Positions 1-9,515 are shown, counted from the first letter of the stretch. The stretch is DNA of 64,000 bases from Flavobacterium sp. SH_e (GCF_025717045.1 NZ_JAOVZN010000006.1:98610-162609); one strand, 5' to 3'. Notes: generated by a model from the sequence alone, not told the origin. Translations and numbers: made by a program.

Positions 1-27
1 TTGTACGCTCTAGCAGAAAACAAAAAA

Positions 28-60
28 GAGAACTCCATTAATGAAGTTCTCCCTATTTAA
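28..60 (-). terminator. Terminator downstream of scoB
   Basis: Read on the minus strand, the arms GAGAACT and AGTTCTC (28-34 and 45-51) enclose a small CATTAATG palindrome and are followed by a run of T. The hairpin lies just beyond the end of the CoA-transferase pair, so it probably ends that transcript. Confidence 0.6.
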
Positions 61-70
61 ATCACTTTAC

Positions 71-112
71 AGCTTTGCACTTTGAACCTTTGCCTCTCTG
101 AACCTTTGTACC
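71..112. repeat. 7-8 bp periodic array
   Basis: TTTG-type words recur at 7- then 8-base spacing (ends at 77, 84, 92, 100 as CTCTG, and 108). The units are variants of AACCTTTG. The array sits between the scoB stop and the terminator and belongs to the periodic class seen in many other gaps here. Confidence 0.7.
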
Positions 113-117
113 TAAAA

Positions 118-774
118 TTAAATCACCATCTCAGGAATTTCACCTTCAATAATCAAATCAGCTTCGGTTGATGCGATGATGTGCTCGACTGAGATGCCTG
201 GCGCTCGTTCTAAGAGTTTAAAACCTTTTTCTGTTACTTCGAGAACTGCAAGCTCAGTTACAACCTTTTTAACGCATCCTACGCCCGTTAATGGCAAAGT
301 GCATCTTTTTAAGATTTTTGACTCTCCTGCTTTGTTCACGTGCATCATTGCCACAATGATATTTTCCGCGGAAGCCACCAAATCCATTGCGCCTCCCATT
401 CCTTTTACCATTTTACCAGGAATTTTCCAGTTTGCAATATCTCCATTTTCAGAAACTTCCATTGCTCCAAGAATGGTCAAATCTACTTTTTGGCTGCGAA
501 TCATTCCGAAACTAAAAGCCGAATCAAAGAAACTTGCACCCGGAAGTGTCGTAATGGTTTGTTTTCCAGCATTGATAATATCGGCATCTTCTTCACCTTC
601 AAAAGGAAAAGGACCCATTCCTAGAACACCATTTTCGCTTTGGAATTCTACCGCAATATCTTCCCTAACATAATTTGCAACCAAGGTCGGAATCCCGATT
701 CCAAGGTTTACGAAATAACGGTCTTTTACTTCTTTTGCAATTCGTTTTGCTATATCTTCTTTATTAAGTGCCAT
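118..774 (-). CDS. scoB: 3-oxoacid CoA-transferase subunit B
   Basis: This is the beta subunit of a class I CoA-transferase, which moves CoA from succinyl-CoA to acetoacetate or a similar 3-oxoacid. At 218 aa it has the usual length for a separate B subunit. The SENGVLG stretch near residue 46 carries the catalytic glutamate that forms the acyl-CoA intermediate, and a GGAMDL motif follows near residue 126. Subunit A lies upstream on the same strand, 86 bp away across a periodic repeat. The family is clear; the acid substrate is not readable, so acetate or butyrate CoA-transferase (AtoA-like) remains possible. Confidence 0.9.
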   Translation of the reverse strand: MALNKEDIAKRIAKEVKDRYFVNLGIGIPTLVANYVREDIAVEFQSENGVLGMGPFPFEGEEDADIINAGKQTITTLPGASFFDSAFSFGMIRSQKVDLTILGAMEVSENGDIANWKIPGKMVKGMGGAMDLVASAENIIVAMMHVNKAGESKILKRCTLPLTGVGCVKKVVTELAVLEVTEKGFKLLERAPGISVEHIIASTEADLIIEGEIPEMVI

Positions 775-782
775 AATAATGT

Positions 783-867
783 GTCAATTAGAGAATTTGA
801 TAATTAGATAATTCTTTACGCAATGTGTTTAATTACCTAATTGTCACATTTTCTCATTATCTAATTT
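783..867. repeat. Inverted pair of octad arrays in the scoA-scoB gap
   Basis: The left half reads as consecutive 8-mers GTCAATTA, GAGAATTT, GATAATTA, GATAATTC (783-814). The right half reads TTTAATTA, CCTAATTG, TCACATTT, TCTCATTA, TCTAATTT (828-867) and is roughly the reverse complement of the left. The right array runs over the scoA stop codon. It fills the gap between two genes whose products form one enzyme. Confidence 0.7.
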
Positions 868-1562
868 CTAGTTCTCACTGTGCGTTGTTCAATTCTCTTC
901 TCAAATTTTTCTCCTTGAAAAATTCGCTGCACCATAATTCCCGGAATATGAATCTGATTTGGATCTAAAGAACCAACTGGAACCAATTCTTCGACTTCTG
1001 CAATTGTGATTTTTCCAGCACCTGCCATACAAGCATTGAAGTTTCTAGCAGTTCCTTTAAAAATAAGATTTCCCGCTTCATCGCCTTTCCATGCTTTTAC
1101 AATGGCAAAGTCAGCTTTGAAAGCTTCTTCCATGATATGCATTTTTCCATTGAATTCTCTTGCTTCTTTTCCTTCCGCAACTTCAGTTCCGTAACCTGCT
1201 GGTGTAAAGAACGCTGGAATTCCAGCTTGAGCCGCACGACAGCGTTCTGCCAAAGTTCCTTGAGGAGTTAATTCAACTTCTAATTCTCCAGAAAGCATCT
1301 GACGTTCGAATTCGGCATTTTCGCCCACATAAGAAGAAATCATCTTTTTGATCTGCTTTTTCTGCAACAATAATCCCAATCCAAAATCATCGACTCCTGC
1401 GTTGTTAGAAATACAAGTTAAATCTGAAATCGAAGTATTTACTAAAGCTGCAATTGTATTTTCAGGAATACCACATAACCCGAAACCTCCAAACATAATG
1501 GTCATACCGCTTTTAATTCCGTCAATAGCATCCTGAACGCTATTTACTTTTTTTGTTATCAT
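861..1562 (-). CDS. scoA: 3-oxoacid CoA-transferase subunit A
   Basis: This is the alpha subunit partner of the downstream B subunit. The 233-aa product has the N-terminal fold typical of the family, with [11 protein letters not shown] near residue 26 as the glycine-rich CoA-binding loop. It lacks the catalytic glutamate, which sits in the B subunit. The two should form a heterotetramer acting in ketone-body or branched-chain acid catabolism. The stop codon overlaps a periodic repeat. The SCOT/AtoD family is sure; the exact substrate is inferred. Confidence 0.9.
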   Translation of the reverse strand: MITKKVNSVQDAIDGIKSGMTIMFGGFGLCGIPENTIAALVNTSISDLTCISNNAGVDDFGLGLLLQKKQIKKMISSYVGENAEFERQMLSGELEVELTPQGTLAERCRAAQAGIPAFFTPAGYGTEVAEGKEAREFNGKMHIMEEAFKADFAIVKAWKGDEAGNLIFKGTARNFNACMAGAGKITIAEVEELVPVGSLDPNQIHIPGIMVQRIFQGEKFEKRIEQRTVRTRN

Positions 1563-1652
1563 AACAAACTATCTTTATTGCTGAATATTTTTGATAAAAA
1601 TAAGATTTTTAGATTGAATTATAACGATTTCGTAAAAATAAAACCAAAAGAA

Positions 1653-1694
1653 AAATCCCTTTACTAATCTTTCAAAAAGAGTTGTAAAGGGATT
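1653..1694 (-). terminator. Terminator downstream of pbp1A
   Basis: The arms AATCCCTTTAC (1654-1664) and GTAAAGGGATT (1684-1694) pair perfectly. On the minus strand the hairpin is followed by a T-rich tract. It ends the ricT-gldH-pbp1A transcript before scoA. Confidence 0.75.
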
Positions 1695-1728
1695 GAAATA
1701 TAATTAGATACGTTTTATTGCAACATTG

Positions 1729-4035
1729 TTACAATTCGAATTCATCCGTATTTTGCTCCGTTTGTGTAGTGTCTTTTACTACGGCTGGCCTAGCATAACA
1801 ATCTACTTTTATTGAAAGGTTTGCTGGACGCTCAAATTCTCCTTTAGAAATCTGAAGGTTTTTATCCGCATAACACTTTTTCATGAAATACCCCCAAACA
1901 GGTAAAGCGGCAGTTGCTCCTTGTCCATAAGTTAAACTTTTGAAACGTGCTGAACGGTCTTCGCATCCAACCCAAACTCCAGTTACCAAGTTCGGAACCA
2001 TTCCCATAAACCAACCATCAGATTGATTTTGAGTTGTACCTGTTTTACCCGCAATTGGGTTTGTAAACATGTATGGATATCCTGTCCAACGGTTGTCTCC
2101 GCTTCCGCCACCTTGCGTACGTAAACGCACACCAGAACCACTTTCAGTTACCCCTTGAAGTAATTTGATTACTGCAAAGGCAATATCTTTATTTAAAACG
2201 TCGTGAGACTCTGGAATTGGTTCATAAATAACCTCTCCGCTTTTGTTTTCAATTCGGCTTAAAAACTGTGGTTTTACATAAACTCCTTGGTTCGCAAATG
2301 TACTATATGCAGCAACCATGTCTTCAACTGTAATATCTACAGCTCCCAATGCGATTGAAGGCTGAACTGGAATTTCTGTTTTTACTCCTAGCTTCTTAGT
2401 CAATTCTACAACAGCTTCTGGACTTGTTCTATCAATTAATTTAGCTGAAACGGTATTGATAGAAGCTGCCAAAGCTTGCTTTAAAGTAACCATTCCTCTA
2501 TATCTGTAATCAGAGTTTCTTGGTTCCCAATCTTCAGTAACGTGGTGACGTCCTTTATGAATCATGAAAGGCCCATCCAAAATAGAATCACATGGAGACA
2601 TATTTAATTCTTCGATAGCCGTTGCATAAACGAAAGGCTTGAAAGTCGAACCAACTTGTCTTGCTCCTTGTCCTACGTGATCGTATTGGAAATATTTGTA
2701 ATTGATTCCTCCAACCCAAGCTTTAATTGCTCCAGTTTGAGGTTCCATTGCCATTAAACCAGATTGCAAAAAGTGTTTGTAATAACGAATAGAATCAAGC
2801 GGTGTCATAATTGTATCGCGTTCTCCTTTCCATGTAAAAACACGCATTTTTGTTTTTACTTTGAACGAAGCAATGATATCATCTTCGCTTTTATCCATAT
2901 CTTTCATCTGAGCCCAACGAACAGAATTCTTCATTGCTTGCATCATGATTCGTTCCGTTTCTGCTTGCGTAATATTCACGAAAGGAGCATTTTTATTGTT
3001 TTTCATGTCAATAAAAAATTGTTCCTGCAAATTTTTCATATGTGCCGCAACAGCTTCTTCAGCATAAGTTTGCATTCTAGAATCTATTGTAGTATAGATT
3101 TTAAGACCGTCTTTGTAAATATCATATTCCGATCCGTCAGGTTTTTTGTTTTCAGTAACCCATTTTTTCATGTAATCACGAAGATACTCTCTAAAATAAG
3201 TTGCCATACCTTCACGGTGGCTTTCTAATTTAAATTTCAGAGTAATTGGTAAAGCTTGAAGTCTTTCTTTTTCAGATTCTGAAATCATTTTTGCTTTTGC
3301 CATTTGAGACAAAACCACATTACGACGGTTTTTTACTCCTTGCGGATTACGAACTGGATTGTATAAACCTGAGTTTTTGAACATTCCAACCAAAATAGCT
3401 GATTCGTCTACTGTCAAGTCTTTTGGATCTTTAGAAAAATAAGTCTGCGCCGCAGAACTTACTCCTACAGAATAATTTCCGAAATCATAAACGTTACAAT
3501 ACATCGCCAAGATTTCATTCTTCGTATATTGTCTTTCTAGACGAATAGCAATAATCCATTCTTTAATTTTTTGAACAATTCTAAACGGTAAAAACTTAGA
3601 TCCTTCACCATGAAATAATTGTTTTGCAAGCTGTTGCGTCAAAGTACTTGCTCCCCCATTTGTTCCTAAACTAAAAACTGCTCTTAAAGTTCCGCGTCCG
3701 TCAATTCCTGAATGTTCGTAGAAACGTGCGTCTTCAGTTGCAACAAGCGCTTCAACTAAATTTTTAGGCAAATCTGAATATTTAAGCTGAGATCTATTTG
3801 TTTTGAAATACTTACCAATTACAACTCCATCAGAAGAGATAATTTCTGTAGCAAGATTTGAATCTGGATTTTCTAAATCTTCAAAGGAAGGCATAGAACC
3901 AAATAATCCCCAAGAAGCAAATAAAAAGAAAGCTAAAACTCCAAGTAAAGAGTAGGCAAAAATTCGCCAAAATTTCTTTTTGTAATAATTAATATCCTTA
4001 ACGGTATTGGATTGATTGTTTTTTTTAGCAGCCAT
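1729..4035 (-). CDS. Class A penicillin-binding protein 1A
   Basis: This is a bifunctional cell-wall synthase that polymerises lipid II and crosslinks peptidoglycan. The 768-aa protein has a short cytoplasmic N-terminus and one membrane segment (about 24-44). A glycosyltransferase domain follows, with its catalytic EDARFYEH motif at 101-108 and QQLAKQL near 134. The transpeptidase domain has STFK (Ser463, Lys466), SIN (525-527) and KTGT (664-667). The order and length match PBP1a/MrcA proteins. It starts 9 bp after gldH on the same strand, so the two are probably co-transcribed. All catalytic motifs are intact. Confidence 0.95.
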   Translation of the reverse strand: MAAKKNNQSNTVKDINYYKKKFWRIFAYSLLGVLAFFLFASWGLFGSMPSFEDLENPDSNLATEIISSDGVVIGKYFKTNRSQLKYSDLPKNLVEALVATEDARFYEHSGIDGRGTLRAVFSLGTNGGASTLTQQLAKQLFHGEGSKFLPFRIVQKIKEWIIAIRLERQYTKNEILAMYCNVYDFGNYSVGVSSAAQTYFSKDPKDLTVDESAILVGMFKNSGLYNPVRNPQGVKNRRNVVLSQMAKAKMISESEKERLQALPITLKFKLESHREGMATYFREYLRDYMKKWVTENKKPDGSEYDIYKDGLKIYTTIDSRMQTYAEEAVAAHMKNLQEQFFIDMKNNKNAPFVNITQAETERIMMQAMKNSVRWAQMKDMDKSEDDIIASFKVKTKMRVFTWKGERDTIMTPLDSIRYYKHFLQSGLMAMEPQTGAIKAWVGGINYKYFQYDHVGQGARQVGSTFKPFVYATAIEELNMSPCDSILDGPFMIHKGRHHVTEDWEPRNSDYRYRGMVTLKQALAASINTVSAKLIDRTSPEAVVELTKKLGVKTEIPVQPSIALGAVDITVEDMVAAYSTFANQGVYVKPQFLSRIENKSGEVIYEPIPESHDVLNKDIAFAVIKLLQGVTESGSGVRLRTQGGGSGDNRWTGYPYMFTNPIAGKTGTTQNQSDGWFMGMVPNLVTGVWVGCEDRSARFKSLTYGQGATAALPVWGYFMKKCYADKNLQISKGEFERPANLSIKVDCYARPAVVKDTTQTEQNTDEFEL

Positions 4036-4044
4036 ATTATTTAT

Positions 4045-4524
4045 CTAATCTTTTTGTTCTATTCTAAAACCAACGTCTGTAATTCCTTCTAAAGCTTCAA
4101 CGCCAGGAATTTTACCTGATTGTCTTACAGCTTGTTTGATATGGACCTTATAATTTCCTCTAAACTTTACATCTTCTTTGTAATAAAGTTTACTTTCTTT
4201 AATATCTGAAAATCCGTTACCTAATAAAGTTCCGTCTGGCTCAGCCATTTGGTATTCTAAGGTATCCACTTTTGTAAATCCGTTTGGCAATTCCATTGAA
4301 ACAATCAAAAACAAATTATTAAACGGATAATTGTTATTGTCTCGTATGTTTACAAACAGATTGTATTTTTTTGTAGAATCTAAAACCGGCAGATTAAAAG
4401 TTACAATACTGTCTTTGTGCCAAGCACTTCCAACAGATTTGTACTCATCGAATACTCTTTTTTTATCGCAAGAAAAAAGAAGTATCGCTGCCAAAAGAAG
4501 AATTCCGCTATTTTTTATTCTCAT
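4045..4524 (-). CDS. gldH: Gliding motility lipoprotein GldH
   Basis: The 159-aa lipoprotein has a signal peptide ending in LLFSC, with Cys19 the likely lipidated residue. The rest matches GldH: the phrase around EYKSVGSAWHKDSI, a beta-rich body and the C-terminal end DVGFRIEQKD. In Flavobacterium, GldH is one of the Gld proteins needed for surface gliding and for stability of the type IX secretion machinery. Its start overlaps the end of the RicT gene by 17 bp, and pbp1A follows after 9 bp. The recognition rests on overall sequence and the typical ricT neighbour. Confidence 0.88.
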   Translation of the reverse strand: MRIKNSGILLLAAILLFSCDKKRVFDEYKSVGSAWHKDSIVTFNLPVLDSTKKYNLFVNIRDNNNYPFNNLFLIVSMELPNGFTKVDTLEYQMAEPDGTLLGNGFSDIKESKLYYKEDVKFRGNYKVHIKQAVRQSGKIPGVEALEGITDVGFRIEQKD

Positions 4525-5902
4525 TTTTAGTATTCGTTATTGGTTTTCTAGGTTCAGCAGGTTTATTTTCATTTGAATTTTGCTTATTCGGATTGTTTTT
4601 GTTCGAATTATGCTTTTTCTTATGATTTGGCTTGTTTGGATTGTTTGGTTTAACCACATTTCCGTTGTTCGCATTACCATTATTCGGATTATTATTTCCT
4701 GCTGGTTTAGCGTTATTGGCATTTTTTTCTTGTTGTGGCTTCACTGGAGCCGCAACACCAGCCGCCTCTGCATTTTGCTTACGTTTGCGATTTGGTTTTT
4801 TCTTTCTTTTTGGCTGATCAAAACGAGTTAAACTCTCTTGACCCATTGCATTATTGAAGTCTTTTTCAGGCTCTGATGTAACCTCAACAGCGAAATCTTC
4901 TAAAGAAGAAACTTTATTTTTCTGCTTGTTCTCAGCAATAATTTCTTTTACCTGATCAATTTTTAAAACATGCCAATTTGCGAAATTATTTGTGTAAGCA
5001 AACCACATTAATCCTTTAAAAATATCTTGCTTTTGGCAGACAGCATCTCCTTTTTCAGTGATCAGTTTTGTATCGTAATCAGGAAAATCTTTCAACGCGT
5101 CCATGTAAGTGTCTAATTCATAGTTTAGACAGCATTTTAATTTTCCGCATTGTCCCGCTAATTTCTGCGGATTCAATGATAATTGCTGATAACGTGCCGC
5201 AGAAGTATTTACACTTCTAAAATCGGTCAGCCAAGTCGAACAGCAAAGTTCACGTCCGCAAGAACCAACTCCACCTAAACGAGCCGCTTCCTGACGGAAA
5301 CCAACTTGTTTCATTTCTACTCTCGTACTGAATTCTTTAGCAAAATCTTTAATCAGCATTCTAAAATCGACACGATCATTTGCTGTGTAGTAAAAAGTCG
5401 CTTTTGATCCGTCTCCTTGGAACTCAATATCAGAAATTTTCATTTCCAATTTATGCTGAATTGCCAATTCACGCGCACGAACTTTCATTGGTTCTTCACG
5501 ATCACGTGCTACAGACCAGATATCGATGTCTTTTTGAGATGCTTTTCTGTAAATTTTTGGAACCTCGTTACTTTCGTAATTCACCCCTTTTTTCTTCATT
5601 TGAATCTTTACCAATTCTCCTGTAAGAGTTACAATTCCAATATCATGTCCAGGCGAAGCAACAGTTGCTACAATATCGCCAATACTTAAAGTTAATTTCT
5701 CCGAATTTCTAAAAAATTCCTTACGTCCGTTTTTAAAACGAACCTCAACACAATCAAAAATCGCCTCTCCATTAGACGGACTCATGTTTGAAAGCCAGTC
5801 AAAAACCGTCAATTTATTGCAGCTATCGGTGCCGCAAGTCCCATTATTTTTACAACCTTTTGGTGCGCCACCATCTGAGGTTGAACAACTTGTACATGCC
5901 AT
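4508..5902 (-). CDS. PSP1/RicT-like regulatory protein
   Basis: The 464-aa protein carries a PSP1 domain of the RicT (YaaT) type across about residues 50-330, with a conserved cysteine set around SCGRELCC and CGKLKCCLNYE. In Bacillus, RicT works in a complex with RicA and RicF that carries iron-sulfur clusters and affects mRNA processing; the role in Bacteroidota is not established. Two parts are added to the core. The N-terminus has five cysteines within 30 residues, and the last 95 or so residues are a low-complexity Asn/Lys/Pro tail. It is the first gene of the ricT-gldH-pbp1A set. Confidence 0.85.
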   Translation of the reverse strand: MACTSCSTSDGGAPKGCKNNGTCGTDSCNKLTVFDWLSNMSPSNGEAIFDCVEVRFKNGRKEFFRNSEKLTLSIGDIVATVASPGHDIGIVTLTGELVKIQMKKKGVNYESNEVPKIYRKASQKDIDIWSVARDREEPMKVRARELAIQHKLEMKISDIEFQGDGSKATFYYTANDRVDFRMLIKDFAKEFSTRVEMKQVGFRQEAARLGGVGSCGRELCCSTWLTDFRSVNTSAARYQQLSLNPQKLAGQCGKLKCCLNYELDTYMDALKDFPDYDTKLITEKGDAVCQKQDIFKGLMWFAYTNNFANWHVLKIDQVKEIIAENKQKNKVSSLEDFAVEVTSEPEKDFNNAMGQESLTRFDQPKRKKKPNRKRKQNAEAAGVAAPVKPQQEKNANNAKPAGNNNPNNGNANNGNVVKPNNPNKPNHKKKHNSNKNNPNKQNSNENKPAEPRKPITNTKNENKK

Positions 5903-6274
5903 AAGTATATATGTAGTGCTGCCAAAACGCAGCTTAAGTTCATAAACGTTTGATCGGTAAAGATAGTATTTTTTTTATTTGGCTATTTATAGATTAGTTC
6001 TAAAGGGTTGTTAAATAAAAAATGTTGCTATTTTAAAAAATAATCGTTTTAAAATTGTTTGGTGAAAATAATTTATTCTTCTGTAAATAAAAGACTTATT
6101 GTGTTTGTTTTATGGCTTCTTAAGGTCGTTTTTAATTTTTTCTAAAATTACTTTTGCAGATAAATTTAAAAATCAAAAAGAAAATTGCAATTGGCGTTTA
6201 ATTTATTTAAAAGATGTCAACAAACAGGATAATCTTTCAAAAGAAAAATCCAAAAAAATAAATTTTAATTAAAA
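5903..6274. other. Gene-free stretch between divergent genes
   Basis: This 372-bp AT-rich gap separates the minus-strand ricT gene from a plus-strand gene of unknown function. A TATCTTTA word on the minus strand (5958-5965) could be the ricT -7 element. TACTTTTG on the plus strand (6149-6156) fits the TAnnTTTG -7 consensus for the gene at 6275, which would give a leader of over 100 nt. I see no RNA gene and no repeat here. Confidence 0.5.
6149..6156 (+). promoter_or_regulatory. Putative -7 element (TACTTTTG)
   Basis: The word TACTTTTG matches the Bacteroidota -7 consensus TAnnTTTG and lies 119 bp before the unknown gene at 6275. No convincing TTG box is found at the expected distance, so support is weak. 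Confidence 0.35.
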
Positions 6275-7111
6275 ATGGAATCAAAACAATTATTCAGATT
6301 ATACAATAGTAAATTTTTCAAGGCAAACTGGTTGAATGAAAATGGCGAATTGGCTCAAAATGACGGTGAAGTAAAATGGTTCTATTGTGGAATTAATCAA
6401 GATTTTAATCCTGAAATAGTTAATGAAGCAATAAACAATACTTTTGAAGAAGATGAAATTTATCTCTTTATTTCATCAAATAAAAGTTCATTGGTTTCAA
6501 AATCAATTGTTGTCGAAGAAATCGGCAAAATGTTGCATAAAAAAGAAATCGGTGTAATGAATAAATCATGCACAAAAATTATCCATTTTACTACCTACGG
6601 AGTCTTTAGTAGTGGAATAATTAGAGATTTTCCTAAAAGCCGTTTAAAAACCGCTGGAACACCTTTAAAAGTAACATTTCACGCAAACATTTTGGATTCA
6701 AGCACCAAGAAAGTTGCGGATGCCATTGAAGATCATTTCTCTAATCTTGAAGAGGAATTACACAGAGATTATGGCGGCATTTTGGAACATCTTTGGATTG
6801 ATTTAGAATTAGTTGAAAGTCATTTAAAAAGTAGGGATTCTTGGCCTTTTCGTTTTCAAAAAAGAGTTGATAATCCAGAATCTCATACCGAATTATACTC
6901 CTACAACGTAGGTCATTATAGTGTTAAACCAGATTTTGAAAAGCTAAGAAAGCTTTCATCTGAAACATCAATTTGCTCATATATATTTGAGTTATTATAT
7001 GAATCGACTCAAGTTTTAGTCAATAAGCAAAAAAAACTTGATGGATTTAATGCAACTGCATTTCGACAGGATTTTTTATCTGCTTGCAAAAAGTTAGGAT
7101 ATATTGATTGA
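6275..7111 (+). CDS. Hypothetical protein, 278 aa
   Basis: I do not recognise the family. The protein has no signal peptide or membrane segment and is rich in charged residues, so it is probably cytoplasmic. The central part (about residues 120-200) has an acidic helical region, and the C-terminal third looks helical. It opens an accessory block of plus-strand genes and is followed at once by a MITE-like inverted repeat. The stop codon lies 22 bp before the first repeat arm. No function is proposed. Confidence 0.75.
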   Translation: MESKQLFRLYNSKFFKANWLNENGELAQNDGEVKWFYCGINQDFNPEIVNEAINNTFEEDEIYLFISSNKSSLVSKSIVVEEIGKMLHKKEIGVMNKSCTKIIHFTTYGVFSSGIIRDFPKSRLKTAGTPLKVTFHANILDSSTKKVADAIEDHFSNLEEELHRDYGGILEHLWIDLELVESHLKSRDSWPFRFQKRVDNPESHTELYSYNVGHYSVKPDFEKLRKLSSETSICSYIFELLYESTQVLVNKQKKLDGFNATAFRQDFLSACKKLGYID

Positions 7112-7133
7112 TAAAACCCCCATAGTAAAACCC

Positions 7134-7278
7134 GATAGCGCGGATTTGCAATCCGTGCCCGCAACAGTAAGACGCAAAACAAATCATTAAAATAAAAGTT
7201 ACACAAATTAATGTACTTTTAAATTTACAAAGAGAATAAACCAATCTTTGCGGGCACGGATTGCAAATCCGCGCTATC
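7134..7278. repeat. MITE-like element with 31-bp perfect inverted ends
   Basis: The left arm (7134-7164) starts GATAGCGCGGATTTGCAATC and is the exact reverse complement of the right arm (7248-7278). Each arm contains a near-palindromic core, CGGAT-TTGCA-ATCCG, able to form its own hairpin, as in REP elements. The 83-bp centre is AT-rich and non-coding. The arms are much richer in GC than their surroundings, which suggests a mobilised non-autonomous element. No transposase is nearby. Confidence 0.85.
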
Positions 7279-7330
7279 CTTGCTGAGATAAATCTGCGCA
7301 ATCGGGAAAAACTTTTTAACGAAACAAATT

Positions 7331-8110
7331 ATGAATAGTATCTGGAAAAAAGTAAGAACTGTAACATTACCAAAACCTGGAAATGTCGGCATCATAGAAA
7401 AAGACGAAACATACTATTCACTAGATGGAAAAACTATTTTATATAACGGATATATCATAAAAGATGCAGACTTCGAAACCTTTGAATATTGCTTTAGTTT
7501 TGCAAAAGATAAAAACAAATGTTACAGAGCTGATTCTATATACAAAGACGCGGATCCAAAAACTTTTATAGTATTAAATTATCACTTTGCTAAAGATAAA
7601 AACAATATTTATTCACTAGGTGGTATCGTGAAGAACCTAGATTATCAAACCTTTGAAATATTAGATTGCGAATATATATCGAGCAGTGACGAAATAAGGA
7701 ATTCAAAATTATCATTTAGCAGCGATAAATCTGGTATCTGGTGGATGGATTATTATTCATACAAACCGGTTTTAATAAAAGGTACAAACAAAAGTACCTT
7801 CAAACGAATAGATGAATGTTTTTCTAAAGATGATAAACATATTTATTTCGGTGGCACACGCCTACCAAAAGCAAATCCCTTAACATGGAAAAGATTGCAT
7901 GAAAACACCTATTACTCCCAAGACCTAAATAGAATTTATTTTACTAAAAACTTACTAAAACAAGCCGATGTAGATACATTCGAAGTACTGTCAATTCCAA
8001 TAAACACAGGATTGTTTTCTTATGCCAAAGATAAAAATTGGGGTTATATGACTGGTAGTGTAATATCTCACGAAGAATTGGAGCAAATTATTAAAGAAGG
8101 CCTTTGGTAA
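7331..8110 (+). CDS. DKNYY family repeat protein
   Basis: The 259-aa protein is built from repeats of about 40 residues of the DKNYY type, with phrases such as AKDKNKCYRADS, AKDKNNIYSLGG, SKDDKHIYFGG and SQDLNRIYFT. Each unit pairs a charged DKN or DDK turn with an aromatic strand and a following ADxxTFE segment. No signal peptide is visible. DKNYY proteins have no assigned function; the repeats suggest a beta-rich binding surface. The gene lies between a MITE-like repeat and two ankyrin genes, in a block of repeat proteins that differs in character from the core genes around it. Confidence 0.85.
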   Translation: MNSIWKKVRTVTLPKPGNVGIIEKDETYYSLDGKTILYNGYIIKDADFETFEYCFSFAKDKNKCYRADSIYKDADPKTFIVLNYHFAKDKNNIYSLGGIVKNLDYQTFEILDCEYISSSDEIRNSKLSFSSDKSGIWWMDYYSYKPVLIKGTNKSTFKRIDECFSKDDKHIYFGGTRLPKANPLTWKRLHENTYYSQDLNRIYFTKNLLKQADVDTFEVLSIPINTGLFSYAKDKNWGYMTGSVISHEELEQIIKEGLW

Positions 8111-8304
8111 GCTTTTGTTCAACACTTAAATCTAAATATAAAATACTCATTCTCTCTATTTCTTAACACAAAAACCCCTTTTTAATTTTAATCCTAAAAT
8201 ATATTTACGATTTTTATGTTTTATCTTACAGCATGGTTTGCGAAGCCAACAATTACAAGCCAAATTGCAATTAAAACTTATCATCATTTTTAAATATATT
8301 TCAA

Positions 8305-9486
8305 ATGCAAACACAAAACCAGATTGAAAATTTCCTTTTTCAGGGAAAATTTGACGAGGCCAGAGAATGCCTAAATAACGGAGAAAACTTTAACGATCAA
8401 TATCTTAAAAACAATTTTTCTCAAATATCTGCCAAAATTATAGAAGCCAAAGAAATTGATTTCATTGAAAGACTAATAAAAGCGGGTTTTATCGAAACTG
8501 ATATTTACGAATTGGACAGTTTTGACAAATCTATATTCAATTCTCTTTTCCGAAATATAAAAAATGACGATGAATCCCTTTCTTTTTTCAAAGAAATAAT
8601 GGGGAAAGTGGACAATTTTAACGACGAAATCAGCGATCAGACTTTATTGGGATACGCTATCGAAAAAGAAGCAGTTCCAGAATTGATTAAAATTCTAATA
8701 GAAGATTTCGCTTGCAATGCACAATACAAAAACAATGCGCAGGAAAATCTAATTCATAAAATCGTAAATAATTATTCCCTAAACGCCGAAAAAGGCAAAG
8801 AATATATTAAAATACTTCTAGAAAACGGTGTAGACATCAATGAGAAAAATGTGGTTGGCACTACTCCGTTGATGTATGCTGTCAAAAGAAACAAAAAAGA
8901 ATATATTCCAACTTTATTAGAAAACGGAGCAGATCCCAATGAAAAAGACAATCAGGAAAACAGTTCTTTTTATTATGCTGTTGGTGAGCAATTTTCTATT
9001 CCGATGTATGAACTTCTTGCAGAATCTTCTTCAGCTGACTTCAATAGCATCAACAAAGACGGAAGAACTTTACTGACCGAATTTATCCGAATGATGTCTG
9101 ATTCTGAACATGATCTGAATTCACTTCAAAGATTATTGTCAGATGGAGCCGATTTAAATCACAGCGCTCAATATTACGGAAATCCGAAATCGGGTATAGA
9201 TTACATTGTTGAGAAAAAATCGGGTATTTTAAAATCGGTACTTGACAGTGGATCAGTTGACGTTAATGAACAAGACAATCAAGGAAACACCATTTTGCAT
9301 AAAGTTTGCGCCTTTAATGTTAATTACGATGCTGAAATGGCAAAAGAAACTTATAGAAAAGTAAAGCTGCTATTAGATCAAGGAGCTGACATTTCGATTA
9401 CAAACGATAAAGACGAAACTGCTTTGATGCTTGCTTCTGAAGACAACCTGAAGATTAAAACCGTAGAACTTTTAATGAAACAATAA
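8305..9486 (+). CDS. Ankyrin repeat protein, 393 aa
   Basis: The protein has several ankyrin repeats, clearest around residues 165-230 (LLENGVDINEKNVVGTTPLM, then LLENGADPNEKD), with further units near 255-290 and 315-390. The N-terminal 120 residues are degenerate or non-ankyrin. No signal peptide is seen, so it probably acts as a cytoplasmic protein-binding scaffold. The second ankyrin gene starts 29 bp downstream, so the two form an operon. The C-terminus stops within a repeat, which makes an earlier fusion with the next gene or an old split possible. Confidence 0.85.
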   Translation: MQTQNQIENFLFQGKFDEARECLNNGENFNDQYLKNNFSQISAKIIEAKEIDFIERLIKAGFIETDIYELDSFDKSIFNSLFRNIKNDDESLSFFKEIMGKVDNFNDEISDQTLLGYAIEKEAVPELIKILIEDFACNAQYKNNAQENLIHKIVNNYSLNAEKGKEYIKILLENGVDINEKNVVGTTPLMYAVKRNKKEYIPTLLENGADPNEKDNQENSSFYYAVGEQFSIPMYELLAESSSADFNSINKDGRTLLTEFIRMMSDSEHDLNSLQRLLSDGADLNHSAQYYGNPKSGIDYIVEKKSGILKSVLDSGSVDVNEQDNQGNTILHKVCAFNVNYDAEMAKETYRKVKLLLDQGADISITNDKDETALMLASEDNLKIKTVELLMKQ

Positions 9487-9515
9487 AACGATCATTTACT
9501 TAAAATTACCCAAAC

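Noticed and set aside
1717..1734. TTGCAACATTGTTACAA as a third copy of the Zur-like palindrome
   Set aside because: It overlaps the stop codon region of pbp1A, has different half-site spacing and no promoter is near.
2764..3228. 154-codon open frame on the plus strand
   Set aside because: It lies opposite the well-supported pbp1A gene and has no recognised domain or start context.
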